From NCBI RefSeq assembly GCF_013373795.3, contig NZ_CP088022.1, positions 7,564,001-7,628,000 of the forward strand: 64,000 nt of DNA, in the 5' to 3' direction. The notes beneath the pieces were generated by a model. That model ran no database searches, was not told the origin of the DNA, and saw only the letters and a list, made by a program, of their open reading frames with translations. The position numbers and the translations under genes are program-made. Positions 53,240-60,189 of this stretch are shown piece by piece; position 1 is the stretch's first letter; each line of letters opens with the position of its first letter. This stretch comes from Bradyrhizobium quebecense (GTDB taxonomy: Bacteria; Pseudomonadota; Alphaproteobacteria; Rhizobiales; Xanthobacteraceae).

Positions 53240-53524
53240 ATGACCTCATCTCATCTTGCCATCCTGAAGAGGCTGCGGACCGGCGTCGTTGCTGCCTCGA
53301 TTGGCGCGGGACTCGGCCTCGCGGTATTGGCGCTGGGCATCTCCATCGCCGTCGCGCGCGCCGATAACGCCGGCGACGAGCCGCAGCCGGCGCATGTGAA
53401 TGCCGGTGTACAGCGTGCCGCACAGACCCTGCCGCCGGCGCGGGTCATCCTGCCGGCACCGTGGGAGCAGGCGGCGCCTGCGCAGCCGGTCGCAACATCA
53501 GCGAAGCCGTCAGATCACAAATAA
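53240..53524 (+). CDS. Small membrane-anchored or secreted hypothetical protein
   Basis: A 94-residue protein with one hydrophobic segment at about 15-40 (GVVAASIGAGLGLAVLALGI, then SIAVARADN), probably a signal peptide or anchor, and a Pro/Ala-rich tail. No family was recognised. The ATG at 53240 follows a TGAGGAGC box. It is followed after 90 bp by another small ORF on the same strand. Confidence 0.6.
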   Translation: MTSSHLAILKRLRTGVVAASIGAGLGLAVLALGISIAVARADNAGDEPQPAHVNAGVQRAAQTLPPARVILPAPWEQAAPAQPVATSAKPSDHK

Positions 53525-53614
53525 TCTTCGCGCCTCCGTCGCGGCCGGCGATCCACGCATCGCGTCACGGTCGCTGCGAATGGCCCGCACGCCACCCAGC
53601 TCTGGAGCCTCATC

Positions 53615-53779
53615 ATGCCAGAACAGGTCAAGCTGCCCCGGAAATTGTCGCAAGAGCCCGGCGGTCCGCCGTCGCTGCGGCCGAGCCACCGGCGGGTCAT
53701 CGAGGACCTCGACCGCTGGGCCAACAGCCCCGGCCTGCAGCCGCCGAGTGACGGAGACAAGGACGACGACAAGCACTAG
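53615..53779 (+). CDS. Small hydrophilic protein (54 aa)
   Basis: A 54-residue ORF beginning MPEQVKLPRKLSQEPGGPPS, with a central RPSHRRVIEDLDRWANSPGL and a very acidic C-terminus (DGDKDDDKH). ATG 53615 has GGAG seven bases upstream. It is highly charged, with no cysteine, and probably cytoplasmic. Coding status is supported by start, ribosome-binding site and composition only. Confidence 0.5.
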   Translation: MPEQVKLPRKLSQEPGGPPSLRPSHRRVIEDLDRWANSPGLQPPSDGDKDDDKH

Positions 53780-53813
53780 CGTGCTCCAATCCGCAATTGA
53801 TCTGCGGCGATTG

Positions 53814-54644
53814 CTACGCGTGGCGCTGGCGCCGCCGCGCCGTCGCGATCAGTGCGGTCGAGGGAATCGCGAAGGTGTCTCCGATCCGGCCTCGCTCGAT
53901 CTCGCTCCGGAAGGCGCGTGCAACGGCGGCGCTCTGCTCTGCATCGAGCCCGCTCCAATGCGGCATGAACTCGAACAATTTGTCGACGTCGGCAGGATTG
54001 GCGACATGGAGCTTGAAGTCGTGGGTGATCTCGGCGACGACAGGATCGGAGAAGCCGGCCGCGACGACCGCCGCACTGAGGCGGCCGGGATCGGCGAGTT
54101 CGGCGAGGCCCGTGCACGGCATCGGCGTGACGTTGTCGGGATAGAGCCGCCGGATGATCTGCGAGAGCCGCAGATGCACGGCGGCACCGTCGGCGCTTTT
54201 CCAGACCGCAATCGCCGCCGATCCGCCTGATCGTGTCACCCGCGCCATCTCGCGCAGTCCGGCGCGCCAATCCGGAAACAGCATCACGCCGAACACCGAC
54301 ACCGCCGCGTCGAAGGCCGCATCCGGCAGATCGAGCGCCTGGCCGTCCATCTGCCGCGCCGCGATATTCGCCACATCATGCGCGCGGACCCGTGCCACCA
54401 TGCCGGCCGAGAAGTCGATCGCGGTGACGTCGGCGCCCCTGCGCGCGGCCGCAAGCGCCGCGGCCCCCGTACCGGTGGCGACGTCGAGCACCTTCGATGA
54501 CGGGCCGATCGGGAGCATCGCGACGGCGGCCTCGGCGAAGTGTGTCGTGAACGGCTGCGACTGCGCCTCGTAGGTCGCGACCATCTTGTCCCAGTGCGCG
54601 GGATCGTTGAACGGAAGCGGTTTCGCCTGTTCACTTTGCTGCAT
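53814..54644 (-). CDS. Class I SAM-dependent methyltransferase
   Basis: A 276-residue methyltransferase of the UbiE/COQ5-like type. SAM-binding motif I is [20 protein letters not shown], with [20 protein letters not shown] (motif II, acidic), [20 protein letters not shown] (post I/IV) and [20 protein letters not shown]. The methyl acceptor is unknown. Its start overlaps the end of the Rrf2 regulator gene by 14 bp, so the two are co-expressed and the methyltransferase is a likely regulon member. Confidence 0.87.
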   Translation of the reverse strand: MQQSEQAKPLPFNDPAHWDKMVATYEAQSQPFTTHFAEAAVAMLPIGPSSKVLDVATGTGAAALAAARRGADVTAIDFSAGMVARVRAHDVANIAARQMDGQALDLPDAAFDAAVSVFGVMLFPDWRAGLREMARVTRSGGSAAIAVWKSADGAAVHLRLSQIIRRLYPDNVTPMPCTGLAELADPGRLSAAVVAAGFSDPVVAEITHDFKLHVANPADVDKLFEFMPHWSGLDAEQSAAVARAFRSEIERGRIGDTFAIPSTALIATARRRQRHA

Positions 54645-55095
54645 GAATCTGGTCCTCGAGACTTTGTTTGTGTTTGGCGAGCCGGCGCTTGAAATCCTTC
54701 GCGAGCGCGTCGAGCGTCACCGCGCCGAGCCGCTTCAGGAAGATCGCCTCGACCTCGCGAAACGTATCTGACAGCGCATCGTTGACGGCCTGTTCGACCA
54801 GGCAGCCGGGATTTTCCGAGCGATGGCCCATCGCGACGATCGTGGGCGCGCCGACCGCGCGATAGATGTCGGCCAGCGTGATGTCGGCGGGATCGCGCGC
54901 CAGCGTCCAGCCGCCGCCATGGCCCTTCTCGGAGCGTACCAGGCCTTGCTCGCGCAGGCCCGCCATCACGCGGCGGACGACCACCGGGTTGGTGGCCATC
55001 GCCTGGGCAAGTTGCTCCGATGTGACCGGCTCGCCCGCTCCGATCATGTGGAGCAGGCCATGCAGGACACCAGATAGACGGCTATCGCGTATCAT
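54631..55095 (-). CDS. Rrf2 family transcriptional regulator
   Basis: A 154-residue regulator with an Rrf2 winged helix ([60 protein letters not shown]) and only one cysteine (C98, in [12 protein letters not shown]) instead of the three that bind an Fe-S cluster in IscR. It may sense redox or another signal through that residue. The ATG lies inside a palindrome (55091-55117) and has no visible ribosome-binding site, so the gene may be leaderless or start slightly downstream. Confidence 0.85.
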   Translation of the reverse strand: MIRDSRLSGVLHGLLHMIGAGEPVTSEQLAQAMATNPVVVRRVMAGLREQGLVRSEKGHGGGWTLARDPADITLADIYRAVGAPTIVAMGHRSENPGCLVEQAVNDALSDTFREVEAIFLKRLGAVTLDALAKDFKRRLAKHKQSLEDQIHAAK

Positions 55096-55117
55096 GTAAC
55101 TTTACATGTTACATGAT
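55091..55117 (-). promoter_or_regulatory. Palindromic operator over the rrf2 start codon
   Basis: Exact arms ATCATGTAAC (55091-55100) and GTTACATGAT (55108-55117) with spacer TTTACAT. The palindrome is AT-rich in a GC-rich setting and covers the start codon at 55093-55095, fitting autorepression by the Rrf2 protein. Confidence 0.75.
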
Positions 55118-55138
55118 GAGCCAGACGTCAAGAGGGGC

Positions 55139-55320
55139 GATGGCGGGCGTCAGCTCCCCTCGAAAAGGGGAGGTCGCGTTGCTCGGCAGAGCAACGCGGG
55201 TGGGGATCGACTCTCTCCGCGAGCAGCAGTGCGTGTGGCTGACCCCCATCCCGACCTTCCTCGTTTCAGGGGGAAGGAGAGGAGATCAGGGCTTGCACCC
55301 GGGTCATGATTCTTCAATGG
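55139..55320. repeat. Intergenic repeat region with short hairpins
   Basis: The gap before the TPR gene carries a hairpin with arms CTCCCCT and AGGGGAG (near 55156-55173), a second hairpin GTTGCTCGGCAGAGCAACGC-like (55178-55197), and ACCCCCATCCCGACCTTCCTC with a purine-rich mirror (GGGGGAAGGAGAGGAG). The style resembles the repeat at 62538-62672. No gene is supported here. Confidence 0.6.
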
Positions 55321-55393
55321 GGATTCGCGTGCCGGATTTGGCGGCGCCGCCCGTTTAATCCCCATCGGGGTCTTGAGAGGCGGGGGCGGTATC

Positions 55394-57502
55394 GTGGGCA
55401 GTGTGGCTGTTGATCGGATGTTGCTGGATGCGGTGGCGCATTATGGTGCGGGCCGCGCGACGGAGGCCGGCACGTTGTGCGGCGACATCCTCACATCAGA
55501 TCCCGACCATATTCCGGCGCTGCATCTGTCCGCCGTCATCGCCTTCGTGACCGATCGCGCTGCGGAGGGCGCGGTGCTGCTGAACCGGGTGTTCAGCCTC
55601 GATCCGCATCACGGACCGGCGTTCGCCACGCTCGGCGATGCGCTCGCCGTGAAGGGCGAGCACGAGGGCGCGGTGGCGGCGTTCCAGCGCGGCGTCACAT
55701 TGCGGCCGAAGGATGCCGGCCTGCACATCAAGCTCGGCGTTGCGCTGTGCGAGTTGTCACGCTTCGACGAGGCCGAGGCGGCGTTTCGCCGCGCGATCGC
55801 ACTCGATGGCGGCCTGACGCGGGCGCGGTTCAACCTCGCTGTTGCGCTGGCCGGGCAGCAGCGGCCGGTCGAGGCGGAGCAGGCCTATCGCGAGGTGATC
55901 GCGCGCGATCCGGCCTATCGCGGCGTCTGGCTCAACCTTGGCAATGCGACCGATCAGAAGAAGCACGACGCCGCCGCCACCGCTTATCGCCGCGGGCTCG
56001 GCGCGGATCCCGATCATCCCGGGCTGCATAGTGGCCTCGGTGCGGCCCTCTACCGCCTGGGTCGGCTGGAGGACGCGGTCCTGCACTATCGCCGCGCGAT
56101 CGCGGTCGAGCCCGACAATTTCGCGCCGCGACGCCTGCTGGCCATGGTGCTGCACGAACTGGGCGAGCGCGAGGAGGCGGTCCGCATCTATCGGCAGGTC
56201 TCGGCCCGCGATCCGTCCGATCACGTCATCCTCAACAATCTCGGCGCCTGCCTGTTCGAGCTCGGACAGGTCGACGACGCCATCGCCTGCGCCGAACTGG
56301 CGCTGGCGCTCAAGCCGGACTATGCCGCCGCGCACACCAATCTTGGAATCATCTTCGAGGCGCAGAATCTGGTCGAGGCGGCGGTCGCGGCGCATCGGCG
56401 CGCCATCGACCTCGAACCCAATTACGCCAAGGGCCATGCCAATCTTGCGGTCGCGCTGCGCAATGCCGGCGAGATCGATGCGGCGCTGGTGGCCTCGCGC
56501 CGCGCCATCGCGCTCGATCCCGAGCAGCCGCTGGCGCATTACAACCACGCGCATTTCCTCCTGATGAACGGCGAGTTCGAGGAGGGTTTTGAGGAGTATC
56601 AGTGGCGCCGCAAGACCAGGATGCTCAGCGAAGGCGATCCGGTGTTCGACGAGCCGGAATGGCAGGGTGAGCCGCTGGCGGGACGCACGCTGCTGCTGTT
56701 TGCCGAATACGGGCTCGGCGACGCCATCAATTTCGTCCGCTATGTGCCGATGCTGGCGGGCAGAGGCGGCCGGATCATTCTGCAGGTACAGCCGGCGCTG
56801 GTCTCGCTGCTGCGGCCGATGCTGCCCGATGTCGCGGTGTTCGCGCGCGGCGAGCCATTGCCGCCGTTCGACCTGCAACTGCCGCTGCTGAGCCTGCCGC
56901 GGATCTTCCGCACCACCGTCGAGACCATTCCATCGGCGGTCTCCTACCTGCAGGCGGACGCCCTCAAGCTCGCGCGCTGGCGCGTGGCGCTCGCCGGCGT
57001 GTCCGCGCTGAAGGTCGGCGTGGTCTGGGCCGGCAATGCCAGGCACAAGGGCGACCGCCAGCGCTCGCTGCCGGCCGATGCCGTACTGCCGCGGCTGGTC
57101 ACACCAGGCGTGCAGCTCTACAGCCTGCAGAAGGAGCCGCGGCCGGAGGATGCCCCGGTTCTGCGCCGTCTTGGTGCTGATGTTGTCGACCTCGCACCGA
57201 CGCTCGGTGATTTCGCCGACACCGCCGCGGCCGTCTGCGCGCTCGATCTCGTCATCGCCGTCGACACCTCCGTGGCGCATCTCGCCGGCGCGCTGGGCCG
57301 TCCGGTCTGGATGCTGTGTCCCTATGCGCTCGACTGGCGCTGGCTGCGCGATCGCGCCGACACGCCGTGGTATCCGACCATGCGGCTGTTCCGCCAGGAC
57401 AGACCGCAGGCCTGGGAGGGCGTGCTGACGCGGATGTCCGACGAGCTTGCACGCGTCGCGCGGGGGGAGCGGGACCTGCTGCTGCCGGCAGCGGCGAAGT
57501 GA
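55394..57502 (+). CDS. TPR protein with C-terminal GT9-like glycosyltransferase region
   Basis: A 702-residue protein. About 11 tetratricopeptide repeats span residues 10-390 (HGPAFATLGDALAVKGEHEG, DHVILNNLGACLFELGQVDD). The C-terminal 270 residues look like a GT9/heptosyltransferase Rossmann fold (RTLLLFAEYGLGDAINFVRY, KVGVVWAGNARHKGDRQRSL, DLVIAVDTSVAHLAGALGRP). Such fusions are known in alphaproteobacteria and may glycosylate proteins or polysaccharides. No signal peptide is seen. GTG 55394 was preferred over TTG 55373. Confidence 0.85.
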   Translation: MGSVAVDRMLLDAVAHYGAGRATEAGTLCGDILTSDPDHIPALHLSAVIAFVTDRAAEGAVLLNRVFSLDPHHGPAFATLGDALAVKGEHEGAVAAFQRGVTLRPKDAGLHIKLGVALCELSRFDEAEAAFRRAIALDGGLTRARFNLAVALAGQQRPVEAEQAYREVIARDPAYRGVWLNLGNATDQKKHDAAATAYRRGLGADPDHPGLHSGLGAALYRLGRLEDAVLHYRRAIAVEPDNFAPRRLLAMVLHELGEREEAVRIYRQVSARDPSDHVILNNLGACLFELGQVDDAIACAELALALKPDYAAAHTNLGIIFEAQNLVEAAVAAHRRAIDLEPNYAKGHANLAVALRNAGEIDAALVASRRAIALDPEQPLAHYNHAHFLLMNGEFEEGFEEYQWRRKTRMLSEGDPVFDEPEWQGEPLAGRTLLLFAEYGLGDAINFVRYVPMLAGRGGRIILQVQPALVSLLRPMLPDVAVFARGEPLPPFDLQLPLLSLPRIFRTTVETIPSAVSYLQADALKLARWRVALAGVSALKVGVVWAGNARHKGDRQRSLPADAVLPRLVTPGVQLYSLQKEPRPEDAPVLRRLGADVVDLAPTLGDFADTAAAVCALDLVIAVDTSVAHLAGALGRPVWMLCPYALDWRWLRDRADTPWYPTMRLFRQDRPQAWEGVLTRMSDELARVARGERDLLLPAAAK

Positions 57503-57538
57503 TCGGCTAGCCGTGCTGTCTGCCGCCTTGGCAGAGCG

Positions 57539-57820
57539 TTACGCTGCCAAGAGCCGGATCTGGAACTTGCTGCCGGTTGCCTTGGCAAATCGCAACAACG
57601 TCTTGGTACTTGGAAGCGTCTGGCCGCTTTCGAGCCGGGCGATGGTTGATTGGCTAGTGCCCATCTTGGCTGCTAGCTCGGACTGCGACAGTCCCGCACG
57701 CTGACGCGCCTTGAGCAACTCGGCAGCGATTTCGAACTCAGGCGCGAGCGCATCGTATTCCGCCCGGACCCTCGGATTGGCCAACAGGCGCGCCTTGAGC
57801 TTTTCGAACGGTATCGTCAT
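57539..57820 (-). CDS. XRE-family antitoxin (HigA-like)
   Basis: A 93-residue cytoplasmic DNA-binding antitoxin. The helix-turn-helix is at about 40-80 (RAGLSQSELAAKMGTSQSTI, ARLESGQTLPSTKTLLRFAK). The N-terminus (MTIPFEKLKARLLANPRVRA) is the usual toxin-binding start for this group. All motifs are intact. Its start overlaps the end of the broken toxin gene by four bases, keeping the toxin-first order of higBA loci. Since the toxin is disrupted, it may survive as a simple repressor. Confidence 0.85.
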   Translation of the reverse strand: MTIPFEKLKARLLANPRVRAEYDALAPEFEIAAELLKARQRAGLSQSELAAKMGTSQSTIARLESGQTLPSTKTLLRFAKATGSKFQIRLLAA

Positions 57821-58067
57821 GTGACTTCCTTTGCCCGCCGCAGCGCCAACTCAACCTCACCCGGTGGCGTCTTCTGGGACTTCTTCACGAACGCGCGGAC
57901 GACCACAACGCGCCGACCAAATGCTTCACATGCGGTTCACCCAGACTTTCCAGCCCAGCGGCAGCAATGCGCTCTGAAAGGCGGATGAAACGCGCCTGCA
58001 TGTCGGCTGGTAGCGCCGCGATATCTTCCACGACGACCTCGTTGAGGATTTCGACGCTCCAGGACAT
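57817..58067 (-). pseudogene. Disrupted RelE/HigB-type toxin
   Basis: The start MSWSVEILNEVVVEDIAALP and the segment GEPHVKHL match HigB/RelE-like toxins of about 105-115 residues. After residue 50 the frame goes to VGALWSSARS and stops (60 residues). In the next frame the family C-terminus continues as RRVVVVRAFVKKSQKTPPGE and ALRRAKEVT, ending in the ATGA overlap with the antitoxin gene. About 25-28 central codons, including the basic catalytic stretch seen in relatives (as I recall, K-L-W-E-M-R), are missing, with a net frameshift. The toxin should be inactive. Confidence 0.85.
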
Positions 58068-58076
58068 CGCGGAGGA

Positions 58077-58094
58077 TATCTCATTTTTGAGATA
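58077..58094 (-). promoter_or_regulatory. Palindrome upstream of toxin-antitoxin locus
   Basis: Arms TATCTCA (58077-58083) and TGAGATA (58088-58094) with a 4-base spacer lie 9 bp upstream of the toxin start codon. The location and symmetry fit an autoregulatory operator for the HigA-like antitoxin. Confidence 0.6.
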
Positions 58095-58134
58095 GGGGAA
58101 AGCGGCAATCCGCCTTGGATGCGCTGTGCCTTCG

Positions 58135-59865
58135 TCACCCCGCACTCATTCCCTGCGCGCCGCCGAGCAGCTTGGCGTTGAGCCGGCCGCCGTCGAACAG
58201 CATTTCACTGACCGCGCCGTCGAGGTCGGAGGCGGTGACGTGCCCGCCGCCATTGCCAGCGATGCTGGCCTGGGCGAGACGGCGCATCAGCTCCTTGATG
58301 AAGGCGGCGCTGACGCCTTCGGTGCGTCGTACGGCCTCGTCGATGACGGGCTGTTCGAGCGGCAGGCCCTTGCCATAGAGTCGGATCAGCTTGCCGCGCC
58401 CGGTCTCGTCGGGCAGCGGCACCTCGATCGCCTGGTCGATGCGGCCGGGCCGGCCGGCCAGCGCACTCTCGAGCTCTTCGGGGCGGTTGGTGGTCAGCAG
58501 GAACAGGATGTCGCAATCCTCCTTCAGGCCGTCCATCTCGTTGAGCAGCTTGTTGAGCAGGGATTCCTCGCACGGCCCGCCCATGTCCTCGCGGTCGCGT
58601 GCGATCAGGTCGACATCCTCGATCACGACCATGGTCGGCTGCAGCAGGCGGGCCAGGTTCATATAAGCGCCGAGCAGGCCGACCTGCTCGGCGGTGATGA
58701 TCAGCGTGGTGTGATCAGGCAGGTTGGTGGCGAGATAACGAATGGTGTGGGTCTTGCCGGTGCCGGGCGGGCCGTAGAGCAGGATGCCCTTGCGGGTCGA
58801 CTGCCCGAGCTTGCGCAGCAGATCGCGGCTTTCGACAAAGCCGAGCACGTTGCGGTCGAGCAGCCGCAGTGTCCGCTCCGGCAGGATCACGTCATCGCGT
58901 GCAACTGTCGGCAGGCGATGCACGGTCACGCCGCGCGAACGGCCGCGATAGTCCGAACCACCCTCCAGCGAGAGTATCTTGCCGCGGTAGGATCGCGCGG
59001 CGTGGACAGCGGCTTCCAGCGCGGCAAAGGTCGGCTGTACGAAGGCATCGCCGGCCGTGCCCGCCGGCAAAGCGATCTCGATCCGAACGGCGGGTTCGCG
59101 GTCATATTCCCGATGATAGGTCAGCAGCACGGCGTAGCGTAGCGTGCCGGACCGGCACAGCCACAAACCGTTGACGAGACATTTCACCGGCTCGGGCTCG
59201 CCGATATCGACGTCCTGGTACTGAGGAGGTGCGATCGCCGGCGCATTGCGGCTGTCCTTCATCAAGGACGCAAATCCAATCGTCTCGTAGCGGTATTCCT
59301 CATGGATCCCGAAGAAGTGGATCGGGTCGGTGAGCAGTCTGTCGATCGCGACCTGAACGTCGGCACGCATGTGGCCTGGAAACTGGCGTGCCCGCGTCAC
59401 GATCAGGTTGCGCGACACGCCGGCGAAATGCCAGTCGAGCGCAACAAAGGCGTATCGAAACTCGTGGCTCGGCAATTCTTCCGAGCTGCGACGCGCGGCG
59501 AGCAGGCAGTCCGTACATAGCGAGGCCGTCGTGCCGGAGAGAATAATCTCCGTCACGGCCTTCGGGGCTTCGCACAGATCGCAGGGGCGGCTGGCATCGG
59601 CGGACTCGCTCGTGATCATCAACGGGTGGCCGTTGGAGCGGATCAGCCACTTGGCGCTGTTGAACATTGCTCGAGCGACGGCGCCCGGATAGGGGCCGCA
59701 CGGAACAGCGCCCCTGGCCTCGATCAGTGCAGCGGTAGCGATGGCTTCCTGCTGGGATTTCCCGAATACCGTGCGCAGCAGGTCCTGCACGAACTCCAGC
59801 GGCGTCTCGCCGTCGTCGTGAATGAAGAGCTGGACCGGACCGTCATCGGCAAAGACGTCGTGCAT
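58135..59865 (-). CDS. ClpS-like domain, C4 zinc finger and AAA+ ATPase fusion protein
   Basis: A 576-residue cytosolic protein. Residues 10-88 resemble the N-degron adaptor ClpS (QLFIHDDGETPLEFVQDLL, GAVPCGPYPGAVARAM, SNGHPLMITSE), but the N-degron-binding histidine of ClpS is E49. Residues 92-125 form a ClpX-like C4 zinc finger: C95, C98, C117, C120 in CDLC and CTDC. A region at 130-320 is unassigned. The AAA+ module (about 325-560) has Walker A GPPGTGKT (365-372), Walker B VVIEDVD (413-419, with the usual D-E order reversed), sensor TTN (458-460) and arginine finger GRPGRID (471-477). The start at 59865 has GGAGG four bases upstream. No protease domain is present. Confidence 0.85.
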   Translation of the reverse strand: MHDVFADDGPVQLFIHDDGETPLEFVQDLLRTVFGKSQQEAIATAALIEARGAVPCGPYPGAVARAMFNSAKWLIRSNGHPLMITSESADASRPCDLCEAPKAVTEIILSGTTASLCTDCLLAARRSSEELPSHEFRYAFVALDWHFAGVSRNLIVTRARQFPGHMRADVQVAIDRLLTDPIHFFGIHEEYRYETIGFASLMKDSRNAPAIAPPQYQDVDIGEPEPVKCLVNGLWLCRSGTLRYAVLLTYHREYDREPAVRIEIALPAGTAGDAFVQPTFAALEAAVHAARSYRGKILSLEGGSDYRGRSRGVTVHRLPTVARDDVILPERTLRLLDRNVLGFVESRDLLRKLGQSTRKGILLYGPPGTGKTHTIRYLATNLPDHTTLIITAEQVGLLGAYMNLARLLQPTMVVIEDVDLIARDREDMGGPCEESLLNKLLNEMDGLKEDCDILFLLTTNRPEELESALAGRPGRIDQAIEVPLPDETGRGKLIRLYGKGLPLEQPVIDEAVRRTEGVSAAFIKELMRRLAQASIAGNGGGHVTASDLDGAVSEMLFDGGRLNAKLLGGAQGMSAG

Positions 59866-60189
59866 GAGGCCTCCGAAACGCAACTGAAACCATAAGAACA
59901 AAATAAGAACATCATGGCGGCGGCTGTGCGTCAAGCGAAAGATTATCCCGCCTCAGCCCTGGCGTGTGGCGCGCCGATCGGCCGGCTCGGCCCCGAACGC
60001 CCGCATGCGTAAACGCCGCTCAACACCTGTGACGATTGTGTTGCGGCAAATGCCAAGAGATGGTCGTCGCAGCAGCAAACTTCCGACACATCATCAAGGC
60101 GAAAAGGGGCGATCCGACATGGCGCGAGCGCGAGAGCAGAGTCCCCCCGGGGATCTGCGGTCGCGCAATTATTTTAATAAGAGGCCCTC
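59866..60189. promoter_or_regulatory. Divergent region between AAA+ fusion and MscS genes
   Basis: A 324-bp divergent intergenic region. Close to the AAA+ gene (59891-59911) the direct repeat ATAAGAACA occurs twice 3 bp apart, an AT-rich feature likely to be its promoter or a protein-binding site. TTATTTTAATAA lies at about 60170-60182 just before the channel gene. No coding sequence is supported. Confidence 0.5.
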
